A stretch of 64,000 bases of DNA from positions 69,875,396 to 69,939,395 of the forward strand of contig OY757026.1 in assembly GCA_963580285.1 (NCBI GenBank). Direction: 5' to 3'. A model generated the notes under the pieces. The model saw only the letters and a program-made list of their open reading frames with translations, was not told where the DNA came from and did not search any database. Shown one piece after another: positions 54,196-63,872 of the stretch. Position numbers and translations under genes: made by a program. This stretch comes from Lucinisca nassula (lineage: Eukaryota; Mollusca; Bivalvia; Lucinida; Lucinidae). Each line of letters opens with the position of its first letter. The stretch's first letter is position 1.

Positions 54196-54402
54196 CAGTG
54201 AAATTCCACTATTAAGACCACCTAAAATTAAGACAATTATGCTTTTAAGAGCATATTTAGAAGGCTTCAGGTATATTTTCTTTGTGTCTTCTACATCCAG
54301 TGGGCTCTAGTGGGAGACCACATTTGGAACTGTTCAAAAGTGGTCTTAAAGACCACTTTTGAACAGTCCCAAAAGTGGTCTTTTCACAGGAATTTTACTA
54401 TA
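54196..54402. mobile_element. D element, complete
   Basis: CAGTGAAATTCCACTATTAAG at the left and CAGGAATTTTACTA at the right are inverted ends. Palindrome CTGTTCAAAAGTGGTC../GACCACTTTTGAACAG near the right end with loop TTAA; GGTCTTTTCACAGG completes the right end. Confidence 0.75.
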
Positions 54403-54426
54403 CGCCACAGTTATACACCGCAAGCA

Positions 54427-54625
54427 TTGCGATGACACACCCGTGTCTTAAAATGCCGTTTTTCATATTTAGGGAACCAGTATTTTTCAGATGAAAGTTA
54501 TTGACAATTTTCCTTTGTTCTAGTCCAAACGTATATTGTGGTGCTCGTTAGAACTGCCTAGAATAGGCGGTTCTAACGAGTACCCACAAGCTGTATTGAG
54601 CAACACTTAGCAAAATATTGTATAC
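54427..54625 (-). mobile_element. PC-B, 3'-truncated, ending in an A-rich tract
   Basis: GATGACACACCCGTGTC left. Core GCTCGTTAGAACTGCC..GGCGGTTCTAACGAGTAC with loop changed to TAGAATA. After TATTGTATACC the element stops and A-rich sequence (54632-54706) follows; a further half core (GTACTCGTAAGAACCGCC) is at 54750-54769. Confidence 0.7.
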
Positions 54626-54941
54626 CTCTATCAAAAAAAAAAAAAAAAAGAAAAAATAAATAAAAATAAAAAATACACCAGCAAAAAAAAAAAAAACAAA
54701 AAAACTTTTCTTTATGTAAAGTGAAGACATGCAATGAGTGTTGTGGGTCTCGTACTCGTAAGAACCGCCTTGGTTGCTGGGAACGCTCGAAAATGGTTGA
54801 CAATATCCAATCAGAAATTGTTTTACAAGTGCATTTGACTTGATAATTAACCTGTACAGCGGCGCTAAAGGGTATGGAAACACCTTCAGGGGAGGCAACT
54901 CCTGCAAAAGTATTTTTTTCTCCCATGTCAATAGGGGTCAA

Positions 54942-55037
54942 CTCTTAAAGAAAAGAATTTGCTCCTGTGGAGCAAATTCTTTCCTTTAAGAGTAGATTAG
55001 TCCTGAGGAGCAAATTTTTTCCTTTAATAATAGACCC
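54942..55037. repeat. Fold-back built from three GGAGCAAATT copies
   Basis: CTCTTAAAGAAAAGAATTTGC, CTCCTGTGGAG and GCAAATTCTTTCCTTTAAGAG pair; a further arm GGAGCAAATTTTTTCCTTTAA follows. 55038-55407 is unassigned. Confidence 0.6.
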
Positions 55038-55407
55038 CTTTTTCAGTTGGGCAGGGCTTATAGAAAAGCTAACACGAAGTTCCGAAAGTTGTTTCCCTCT
55101 GAAAAATGGCGGAAAAATCTGTCAAGTGTTTCCATTCCCCTTAAAGAAAACAACTGTAATCATCCGTGCGTAAGCAGTTTCATTTCAGTAAATTAGCCAA
55201 GGTAGGGTGTGGCCGGGGTCAGACGTTCTTGCTGTTTTATTTTTCTTTACTTATTTTCGTTAACGTCATGTAATTGTTTATGTGACAAAGGCTAAGCTTG
55301 ATCAGTCTCGCGCTATCCCCCTAAATACATGCTGTTATATCCAGATTTAAATCCAGAAATGTTTTCAGTGCAAAACAGAGATTCCAATTAATCTGCTTCC
55401 TTTCCGT

Positions 55408-55888
55408 ACCATAGCATTTGTCAGAATCGATGTATTCTGCCAGTGAATCATGAGATTGTGTCATTTATTTGCTCCACAGAAAATTGAGGAAAACGGACAC
55501 ATGAGACATATTTCATCACGTGAACAAGTCCGTGAAATGAACACCCTCCTAAACCCTACTTTATTTTGAGAAAACTGGGGTTTACGGGGAATACATTATT
55601 TTTCTTATTTTTGCTCCAAGACATAGGTTGTGGGTACTCGTTAGAACCGCCTCATTGAGGCGGTTCTAACGAGCACCCACAACCTATGTTTGCAGTATTA
55701 GTAAGAAAAATATCAAGGATTTTCATCAGAAAATGGCCATTTTTGGAGATATGAAAAATGCACTATGTCGCACGGGTGTGTCATCGTAATGCATAGCATT
55801 TGTGATCTGCCAGTCAATCATGAAATTGTGTCATCTATTGGCTCCACAGAAATACCGGGGAAAACGGACGCATGTGAGATATTTTCAG
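55408..55888. repeat. ~100-bp direct duplication around a PC-B
   Basis: ATAGCATTTGT..CTGCCAGTGAATCATGAGATTG..GCTCCACAGAAA..AAAACGGACAC lies at 55412-55510 and again at 55793-55888. The PC-B occupies the junction. It starts at the array T2 and could be its first unit. Confidence 0.65.
55514..55791 (+). mobile_element. PC-B element, complete, near-consensus
   Basis: 278 bp. Ends CATCACGTGAACAAGTCCG and GTGTGTCATCGTAATG. Core loop ATT, arms GTGGGTACTCGTTAGAACC / GGTTCTAACGAGCACCCAC with one G-T change, outer stem CATAGGTT/AACCTATG. Confidence 0.85.
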
Positions 55889-56670
55889 TTTTGCTTCGAT
55901 CTTAATGAAACTCTACCAGAATATTCGTCTTCATGATACCTTTGTAAAGATTGAATATGGGTCATGTCGGGTCAAAATTTAGGTCACTAGGTCATATTTC
56001 TTTATAACCTTGTCTATGGGCAACAGTTTGCTTTTGGCTCTGTGAAACATCACCAGAATGTTTGACTTGATAATATCTTAGTTAAGTGGTCATGTCGGGT
56101 CTGAAACTAGGTCACTAGGTCACATTTCTTTAAAACTTTTTCACCCTGTAGAGGTCACAGTTTGGTTTCACGACATTTTGCCAGAATGCTTGTACGAATT
56201 AATGATATCTTGGTCAAGTTCTAATATGGGTCATGTCAGGTCAATAACTAGGTCACTAAGTCAAATTGCCTTTTAAGGCCACAGTTTTGCTTTAATCTTC
56301 ATGAAACTATACAGAATCTTTGTCATGATGATGTCTTGGTCAAATTCAAATGTGAGTCTTGTCAGATTAATAAGTAGTTCACTAGGTCAAATTATTTTAA
56401 AACCTGTTCAATCACTAGAGGCAACAGCTTTGCTTTAATCTTCATGAAACTTTGCCAGAATGTTTGACACGATGATATCTCGCGCGGTGGGTCAATTTTT
56501 AAAAAACGATTTTACCCTCCAGAGGCCACAGGTTGCTTCAGTCTTCATGAATGTTTGCCAGAATGTTTGACTTGATGATATACCGCTCGGTGGGTCAGAT
56601 TTCTTTAACCACAGTTTTGCTTCAAGCTTCATGAAATTTTGCCAAAATGTTTGTCTTGATGTATCTTGGT

Positions 56671-56952
56671 CATCAGGAAAACACATTTATATAATTTTGC
56701 CCCCCTTGAACCCCACTTTTAAATAGTAAAACTGGGGTTTATGGGAGTAAACCTTATTTTTCTTATCTTGTTTCTGCTCGAAAATATAGACTGTGGGTAC
56801 TCGTTAGAACCGCCTCGATGAGGCGGTTCTGACGTGTACCCACAATCTATATTTTGAACAGATTGAAAAACACTACGATTTTTCATCTGAAAATTGTTGT
56901 GTTTTCCTCGGTAAAATTTACAATGCATTTATATAGGCGTGTTTTCGTAATG
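56671..56952 (+). mobile_element. PC-A element in T2
   Basis: Ends CATCAGGAAAACACATTTA and GTGTTTTCGTAATG. Core loop GAT, one mismatch (TTCTGACG). The T2 unit around it has lost about 16 bases next to the insertion. Confidence 0.85.
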
Positions 56953-57416
56953 ACAGGTAATGTCGGATCACAAACTAGGTCACTTAGTCAAATTGCTTTA
57001 AAAATAGAAGTGAAGGCAATGATCAGGAATCGATATAATTAACCCAGAACTCCCACCAGAGACACCTTGTTCACCCTCTTCAGACCACATTTTTACTTCA
57101 ATCTTTTTGAAAGTGTACCAAAATATTTGTTTTGATGACATTTGAGTCAACTTCGAATATGGGTCATGTTTGGTCAAAAGCTAAAGTTTAAAAGAAAGAC
57201 CCAGGGACTAAGTCACTAGATCAGTTTGCTTCAGAACCTTGTTCACTCTTTGGAGGCCACAGTTTCGCTTCAATCTTCTTGAACCTATACTAGACTGTTT
57301 GTCTTGATGAGACCATGGTCAAGTTTGAATATTAGTCATGTTGGATTAAAAACTAGGTCACTCGTTCAAATTGATTCAGAACATTGTTCGCCCTTTAGAG
57401 GCCACAGTTTTGCTTC

Positions 57417-57689
57417 CATCACGAAAACACGCCAATTTTGACCCCCTTGAACCCCACTTTTATATAGTAAAACTGGGGTTTCCGGGGCTCTACCTTATTT
57501 TTCTTTACTGCTCTAAAATATAGATTGTGGGTACTCGTTAGAACCGCCTCGATGAGGCGGTTCTAACGAGTGCCCACAATCTATATTTTGAGCAGAAATA
57601 AGAAAAATATCACAATTTTTCATCGTAAAATTTTCATTTTTTCGGCGATAAAGGTGGCAATGTGTTTGTATAGGCGTGTTTGCGTAATG
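57417..57689 (+). mobile_element. PC-A element in T2, clean insertion
   Basis: Ends CATCACGAAAACACGCC and GTGTTTGCGTAATG. Flanks TTTTGCTTC and AATATTCATGA join into TTTTGCTTCAATATTCATGA, the T2 unit sequence (compare TTTTGCTTCAATCTT elsewhere), with nothing duplicated or lost. Confidence 0.85.
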
Positions 57690-58027
57690 AATATTCATGA
57701 CCAAATACCAGAATTTTTTTCTTAATGATATCTTGGTCAATATCGAATATGGGTCATGTTGAAACAAAAACTAGGTCACTAGGTTAAATTACTTTAATGC
57801 ATTGTTCATCTTCTAGTTACGTCATACTCTTCTAAAGTGCTATGATACTCATGTGAGCGATACGGGGCCAGCATGGCCCTTTTGTTCCATCAGTCCGTCC
57901 GTCCGTTCCCACTTAAATGTGCTTTGTCTGGACTGCCGTTTTGTTCCTTATTTATTCTGTATCAGCTTTTTTTAGCTTATATCCCCGTTTCCGCCTCAGG
58001 AGGGGGTCGCCTTATCACTAAAATCTT

Positions 58028-58266
58028 ACTGGCCTTCTTGGCCTAGTGGATAAGAGCGCTGACTCTGAATCATAAGGTCTTTCACCGCTGTGGGCTCGAG
58101 CCTGGCTCGGGTCACATGTGAGACGCCAAATTCTGCAACGGAAGGTCTTATGTTTTTTCTCCGGGTACTCAGGTTTTCGCTCACCTCTGATAAATGATCA
58201 GCTCGATTTGAGTGAAATAATCTTGAAGGGGCCGTAAAACCGAAACAAAAAAAAAAAAAATCAAAA
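58028..58266 (+). mobile_element. S4 tRNA-derived SINE, forward copy
   Basis: Head TTGGCCTAGTGGATAAGAGC (A-box), GGGCTCGAGCCTGGC near the B-box, CACATGTGAGACGCC, TTCTGCAACGGAAGGTC, TCTCCGGGTACTCAGG, GGGGCCGTAAAACCG and an A-tail at 58247-58260. AAAATCTTA flanks both sides (58019 and about 58266), a short target duplication. Confidence 0.75.
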
Positions 58267-58324
58267 AAAAATCTTATGAGTCCTCGATGTACGCTCTGTA
58301 TAAAATACCCCACATTTTTCTGAT

Positions 58325-58642
58325 CATCACGAAAACATGCCTATATAATTTTGACCCCTTAAACCCCACTTTTATATAGTAAAACTGGGGTTCGTAGGGA
58401 TGTACATTATTTTTCTTATTCCTGCTCAAAAACGTATATCGTGAGTACTCGTTAGAACCGCCTGCTCAAAAACATAGATCGTGAGTACTCGTTAGAACCG
58501 CCTCGCCGAGGCGGTTCTAACGAGTACTCACAATCTATTTTTTGAGCAGAAATAAGAAAAATACCACAATTTTAAATCTGAAAATCGTCATTTTTTGGTG
58601 GTAAAATTTACAATGTATTTGTATAGGCATGTTTTCGTAATG
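58325..58642 (+). mobile_element. PC-A with partly duplicated core
   Basis: 318 bp, longer than usual because CTGCTCAAAAAC..GAGTACTCGTTAGAACCGCC occurs twice in tandem (58424-58462 and 58463-58503) before the complementary arm. Core loop GCC. Confidence 0.85.
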
Positions 58643-58905
58643 TACAGCGACAGGTTCACACGTTAGCCCGTTAACTCTTCTTTGATGGCAATGGAAATAC
58701 ATTTGTCTATCATTCGATTATATTTCAGATAAAATGCGGATACAGTTCTTAAAATAGCATCTAACATTCGGTTAGTTCCAATAGTACCACTTTTTGCCAA
58801 TCAATCCAATCGTAAGCTCGCTATCATGTTGGCAGCACATTCAGTCTTAATTAAAATTGTTATCAAAGTCTACAATATATATTCGACATGATACTTTAAT
58901 ATATA

Positions 58906-58937
<32 letters not shown>

Positions 58938-59214
58938 CATTACGATAACACACCCGTGCAACATAGTGCATTTTTCACATCTCCAAAAAAAGCTACTTTT
59001 CTGATGAAAAACCTTGATATTTTTGTTATAAATGATCAAAACATAGGTTGTGGGTGCTCGTTAGAACCGCCTCACCGAGGCGGTTCTAACGAGTACCCAC
59101 AACCTATGTCTTTGAGCAGAAATAAGAAAAATAATGTTTACCCCCGTAAACCCCAGTTTTCTCTATATAAAGTGGGGTTTAGGGGGGTCTTCATTTCACG
59201 GACCTGTTCACGTG

Positions 59215-59279
<65 letters not shown>
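58906..59279. repeat. (CT)n microsatellite split by PC-B
   Basis: CT runs at about 58906-58937 and 59218-59279; the intervening 280 bases are a complete PC-B. Confidence 0.9.
58938..59217 (-). mobile_element. PC-B element inside (CT)n
   Basis: Ends CATTACGATAACACACCCGTG and GTTCACGTGATG directly abut CTCTCTC and TCTCTCT. Core loop ACC, inner arms perfect. The simple flanks define the element ends as CAT...ATG. Confidence 0.9.
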
Positions 59280-59283
<4 letters not shown>

Positions 59284-59334
59284 TTTTTTCATCATTTCAA
59301 TTCACCTGTGTGGCTTAGAGCATTCTGATAACAT

Positions 59335-59401
59335 GGTCATTTCATATGAAATTTATGAAACTCGCCAAAGGCTCGTTTCATAAATTTCATATAAAATGAC
59401 C
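59335..59401. repeat. Palindrome, ~30-base arms
   Basis: GGTCATTTCATATGAAATTT..ATGAAACTCG and CGAGCC..GTTTCATAAATTTCAT..ATGACC with loop CCAAAGG. A decayed PC core scrap (CAGAACCGCCTAAAGAGACAG) is at 59450-59475. Confidence 0.65.
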
Positions 59402-59554
59402 GCTCGCGTAAGATATCCTTCATATATATACATGTAAGTGTTTTTCTTCAGAACCGCCTAAAGAGACAGTTCTTACGAACAATCAGGTACATGTAAGAAA
59501 GAACATTAAATTTTTATCATAAAAAAAAAAACAAAAAAAAAAAAAAAAAAAAAC

Positions 59555-59833
59555 GATATCACATCCGTGTGGCATATTAGCTTTTTTCATACATGTACCT
59601 ACAAAACGGTTTTTTTTCTGATGAAAATTTGTATTTTGTTTTCTTAATTTTACTCTTAAAATAGGTTGTGGGTGCTCTCGTTAGAACCCCCAACAAGTAC
59701 CTACAACCACAATGTAAAACCTATGTCTTCTGGAGCAGAAATAAGAGAGATAATGTACACCCCGTAAACTGCAGTTTTCTCTATATTAAGTGGGGTTTAA
59801 GGGGTGTTCATCATACGAATTTGTTAATATGAC
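59555..59833 (-). mobile_element. PC-B, decayed
   Basis: GATATCACATCCGTGTGGC left, CATCATACGAATTTGTTAATATG right. The core is reduced to GGTTGTGGGTGCTCTCGTTAG and CAAGTACCTACAACC, inner arms gone. Preceded by an A-tract (59520-59554). Confidence 0.7.
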
Positions 59834-60001
59834 AATATATGTAAGCGTTTCTCGGTTGCGCATGTCTGAATGGTGACTGAGAGATCGCGGGATTGTTTCT
59901 CGTCGGGTCGGCAACATTCGTTTGTGGAGACTGAACATGAAATATTTTCTGCGGTTATTCGCTCTTTGCAGCTGATCTAAGACTGGCAGTTTGTTTATTC
60001 T

Positions 60002-60340
60002 CATCACGTGAACAAGTCCGTGAAATAAACACCCCATGAACGCCACTTTATATAGAGAAAACTGAGGTTTAGGGTGATTTCTTATTTTCTCTTAAACATA
60101 GGTTGTGAGTACTCATTAGAACCGCCTCAATGAGGCGGTTCTAACGAGCACACACAACCTGTGTCAAGACATAGGTTGTGAGTACTCGTTAGAACCGCCT
60201 CGATGAGGCGGTTCTAACGAGCACACACAACCTGTGTTTGCAGTATTTATAAGAAAAATATCACGAAGTTTCATTAGAAAAGTAGTCATTTTTTGAGATG
60301 TGAAAAATGAACTAATTCACACGGGTGTGTTATCGTAATG
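60002..60340 (+). mobile_element. PC-B with two complete cores in tandem
   Basis: 339 bp. Ends CATCACGTGAACAAGTCCG and GTGTTATCGTAATG. The full hairpin (ACATAGGTTGTGAGTACTC.. to ..GCACACACAACCTGTGT) occurs twice, at about 60101-60165 with loop AAT and 60170-60234 with loop GAT. Confidence 0.9.
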
Positions 60341-60784
60341 TGGCAAAAGAATATGTAATGAACTGGTCACCCGTTTATGTTTAATGAAATACATCTGCTC
60401 AGAAAAAAAGTGGTTTGATAAACGTAAAGACTCGACATAACCTAAATAGTGTTGACTGTACCGATTATCCCGAAACGCTATGCCACACGTACGAATTATC
60501 CTAATGCTCAGCTTTAGGGTCTGCGATTAAGATCTCTAATGATGCTTCTAAAAGATTGTCTAAGTTTCCCTCTAGACATTAGGAAGCCACAAAAACCGAG
60601 TTAAGGGATTCGAGATGAAAGACAGACACATTGGTGATATATTATTAGGCTACTTAGTTGACAGTGTGAATCTATAATATCACTTACTATATACCTCATC
60701 TAGTTTTTTAACCATTCCGTAAATCCCAGTTGAGACAATTTCATCTGTCAAATGTTTCCAAGATGCCATTTGAAAACGAGTTCG
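60341..60784. other. Unassigned DNA
   Basis: No repeat or gene recognised. Confidence 0.4.
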
Positions 60785-61410
60785 AGCCTTCAGCGATAAA
60801 GGAAGAGGCATGCCGCATGAAACTATTTATTGAGGTGACAAAGGAAGAGGCATGCCGCATGAAACTAATTATTGCGGTATCCGCCTTCAGCGACAAAGAT
60901 AGAGACATGCCGCATGAAACTAGTTATTGAAAGCGAGTTCGATCATCATCCTATGGTTAACCAAACTTTGATCTAACGTCCCTGGTTCAATGGCGGGAAA
61001 CTCATGATGTCACTCTGGTCGAACCAGACAAAAGCGTTAGTAACAGTATACAAGATGGCGGCGAAAAGTATGAAAATATGTTGGCCCAAGGGAAAAAACA
61101 TATTTCATGTGTTGTTAGAGCATATTTATTAGTAAAAAGGTGTAAAATGCGCACAATATGAAAGGTAGAATCGGCACTGCTATTTTGCAGTGTTTAAAAT
61201 GGTGATTTACAATACCAGTACAGTTCCATATAGGGGGCTGCCATGTTTGCTTACCAAAGATCTCGATCACACTTGTGACGGAACATCCGCAGTGTGACTT
61301 CCGGTACCATAGTCCGCTTGATGATCGAACTCGCTCTGAAGTACATGTATCAGCCTTTAGCGACAATGGTAAAGGCATGCCACATGAAACCCGTTTTTGA
61401 GGTGTCATCA
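60785..61410 (+). repeat. Short minisatellite (GGCATGCCGCATGAAAC) split by MITE I
   Basis: AGCGATAAAGGAAGAGGCATG..CCGCATGAAACT recurs three times between 60785 and 60925 and once more after MITE I at 61345-61405. The frame reading EEACRMKLFIEV twice reflects the repeat, not a gene. Confidence 0.65.
60933..61334. mobile_element. MITE I, ~400 bp
   Basis: Inverted ends GCGAGTTCGATCATCAT and TGATGATCGAACTCGC. Inside: CAAGATGGCGGCG at about 61050 (YY1-like, with an in-frame ATG of 25 codons) and GTGACTTCCGG at 61297 (ETS-like). Single copy in the window. Confidence 0.6.
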
Positions 61411-61449
61411 CATGAGACAAACCTGCTTTCGGGGTTTCGCCACCTGGGA

Positions 61450-61684
61450 CCAGTTGTACAAAACTAACGACGTTGTTAGTTAGTATATCGTTAAAAATTT
61501 GATCATTTAATATGGCAAATATCCGCTACTAATTTTTGCTGAAAAATGTGAGCAAAATGCAAAAGCTGTTCACATTTTTCAGCAAAAAAACAACAACACA
61601 ATTTTAGATATTGTACTTGCTAAAACAGTTAACAATTTAACCGCTAACGAGCTCGTTAAGCTAACGAGACTTTGAATAACTTGG
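61450..61684. mobile_element. MITE J, ~235 bp
   Basis: Inverted ends CCAGTTGTACAAAACTAACG and GCTAACGAGACTTTG..AATAACTTGG. Central hairpin TTGCTGAAAAATGTGAGC / GTTCACATTTTTCAGCAA at 61538-61587. Confidence 0.6.
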
Positions 61685-62247
61685 CCTAGATGATACTCAT
61701 ACTTAACTACTCAGATTAGCAAGGGATCTTGAAATTTTAAAACAGATACTGTGCTATTATATTCGAGCAACGAACACGCCGATGCGTTGCTGCGCATCAA
61801 ATGAGAACGTGCCTTCGGGCATTTTGAGCATGTGCATTCTAATCGGACTTCTTATACAGTCAGTCAGTATACAGTCTGATTAATCATCAATATTATCTAA
61901 ATATATGCCCGTCTACCCATAACTTCTTACGGGCAATGAATGTCATGGTCTATAATCTCTTAAAGAAATTATGGACTCAGTTCATAGCCGTCTCACCTAT
62001 GTCTTTTTTGCGTGCTTGTGTCCAAAACACATTTTCTTCGTTTTGTGCGACGCTACCAAATGAGTCAAGACTTGACAATCCTAGCAAAAGCCCTGTGCGA
62101 CCGATCAGCCCGTGCATCCTGTTTGTCAAGCTGGAATCTTTGCTCATTGATCATTGGCTGGAAGGCGCATGCAAGCAGCGAAGACACGGATGTTGCAGGC
62201 TGCGCTGTGCCCTTCGGCGACCGCACGTGTTCTTTCAGGTTTTGTCT
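61685..62247. other. Unassigned DNA
   Basis: A decayed PAL2 half (AAGCAGCGAAGACACGGATG) is at about 62172. The 115-codon frame at 61936-62283 has no recognised domain. Confidence 0.35.
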
Positions 62248-62285
62248 GCATTACGAAAACTTGCAAATACAAATACATTGTAGAT
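62248..62285 (-). mobile_element. PC-A end fragment
   Basis: CATTACGAAAACTTGCAAATACAAATACATTGTA matches the last bases of the PC-A right arm; nothing else of the element remains. Confidence 0.5.
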
Positions 62286-62477
62286 TCTAATGCACTTGCG
62301 TATGTAACCCAGCGTCTGATTGGATAAAACATTTGCGACAGTATATTCTGCGATATACTGTCGGAAACCCGACGTAATCACGTAACGTCTCTTTTCATTG
62401 GCTGGCATTTGGTTTTACGCAGGTTTTGCGCAAAATATTACAATTTCTAAGAAAACACACAAATAATTGCATTAGAA

Positions 62478-62619
62478 TGGGGATAACTGTATTGCAAAAT
62501 TGTCATTTGTGGAGGTAAATCGTCGGTTTTACGGTCGCAAATTACGTTTTACGGAATTTCCGTCCGTAAAACCTCCGATATACCTCCCCAAATGACAATT
62601 TTCAATACAGTTATCCCCT
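62478..62619. repeat. Inverted repeat, 142 bp, ~55-base arms
   Basis: GGGGATAACTGTATTG, AATTGTCATTTG and GGAGGTAAATCGTCGG..TTTTACGG on the left pair with the right half ending CAATACAGTTATCCCC. Probably a MITE; single copy here. 62620-62912 is unassigned. Confidence 0.7.
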
Positions 62620-62912
62620 AATTTTACCACGTCAACTGATATTACAAAATTTTGTTCCTTCAACTTCAAACTTCAAATACCGTTTTATGACCGCTTTAGT
62701 TTAACTCACCTTTCCTGAAAATGGCACGTTTCCGTCAGCGAAAACTGTGGTATTTATATACAGAAATTACAATTGAACAAAAATCTTGATTGCACTTAAG
62801 CTTGTGCCACCACAATCGAATACTTGGAACAAGCTTCTAAACCAAGTCTGTCGATGGCAAATGTCAAATACGCTGTTTAGACGATATTCTTGCTTCTTGA
62901 TTCGTTCTGCAC

Positions 62913-62922
62913 TTGATGATGT

Positions 62923-62991
<69 letters not shown>

Positions 62992-63050
62992 ACAACAACA
63001 ACAACAACAGCAACAACAACAACAATATTTTCATTATTATTATTACTCTA
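62913..63050. repeat. Compound trinucleotide microsatellite with inverted centre
   Basis: (GAT)n at about 62917-62955 turns directly into (CAT)n at 62955-62990, its reverse complement, then (CAA)n to about 63025 and (ATT)n. The first two runs make an uninterrupted hairpin of about 35 base pairs. Homopolymer frames here are artefacts. 63051-63239 is unassigned. Confidence 0.9.
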
Positions 63051-63239
63051 TTGTTATTTAGTTTCCAAAACAAAGTAGGCAGACTTATTGGTTTTGCTGC
63101 GTTTCTTCTCCTCTGAAATTTTGGGATATGATAGATATAGATATGTAGTTTTACCAGAGGGTTTTCAAAAGTAAAAACCCTTGGGGCATACACAAATCTG
63201 CCCAAATTTTGCCTAGACCGATCGACGGATTTGTCGGAA

Positions 63240-63725
63240 ATTTGGTGGATTTCAAAGGGCTCCCTCCACTTAATAAAATGCCTAATATCTCAGAAACCCT
63301 TAAGATTCCCAGCCCTGAACTGTATATATTTTTGTTCCTTGTAATAAGACGAATTCAGTGACATCAACTTTGGGATCCCCTTGGGTGTGCCGTGGCCTGA
63401 CCACCCCATCACTTCATAAACGGTCTAGTGACATCAACGGGTGTGCTGGGGTCATGTCCACCCCTCCATTTCATAAAAGGTTTAATATATCGGAAACCCA
63501 TTAAGATCCCCGCCCATAACCGTATATATTCTTGTTCCGTATGATAAAACACTTTCAGTGACACCAATTTAGGGATCCCCAGGGGTGGACCGGGTCCATG
63601 CCCTACCCTCCACAACATAAAATGCCTAATATCTTTGAAACCGTTCAGCTCTCCTCTCTAAACTATGTATATTCTGTTTCCTTATGATAAGACGCATTCA
63701 GTGAAACTAACCTGTGGGTACCCCG
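63240..63725 (+). repeat. T4 tandem array, three units
   Basis: ATAAAATGCCTAATATCT..GAAACC recurs at about 63273, 63474 and 63617, each followed by AACTGTATATATTTTTGTTCC-like sequence and AGACGAATTCAGTGACATCAA, TGGGATCCCC. Unit 145-200 bp. Confidence 0.75.
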
Positions 63726-63728
63726 GAG

Positions 63729-63872
63729 CATCACGAAAACACGTCTATGTTATTTTGACCCCCTCCAACCCCACTTTTATACAGTAAAACTGGGGTTTAC
63801 ATGGGTAAGTCTGTAAACCTTATTTTTCTTATTTCTGCTCTAAAATATAGATTGTGGGTACTTATTAGAACC
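63729..63872 (+). mobile_element. PC-A, cut in its core by R1
   Basis: CATCACGAAAACACGTC to GTGGGTACTTATTAGAACC, where R1 begins. The other half is absent within the window. Confidence 0.8.

Larger units (their letters stand above)
55889..57875 (+). repeat. T2 tandem array with GGTCACTAGGTCA units
   Basis: CTAGGTCACTAGGTCA-like blocks recur at about 55983, 56108, 56246, 56375, 56980, 57210, 57354 and 57770, with CAGTTTTGCTTCAATCTTCATG, GCCAGAATGTTTGTCTTGATG and TCAAGTTCGAATATGGGTCATG between. Unit about 130-165 bp. Ends CATGTGAGCGATACGGGG..CAGCATGGCCCTTTTGTT, a known kind of molluscan repeat end. Two PC-A copies interrupt it; an R3 end fragment is at 57003-57068. Confidence 0.8.

Noticed and set aside
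58857..59328. 153-codon frame rich in Ser-Leu repeats
   Set aside because: Reads through two CT runs and a PC-B element; it is not a gene.
61936..62283. 115-codon plus-strand frame
   Set aside because: Composite of unassigned DNA, a PAL2 scrap and a PC-A end; no domain.
62786..63205. Asp/His/Gln and Met/Ile/Asn homopolymer frames
   Set aside because: Translation of the compound trinucleotide microsatellite.
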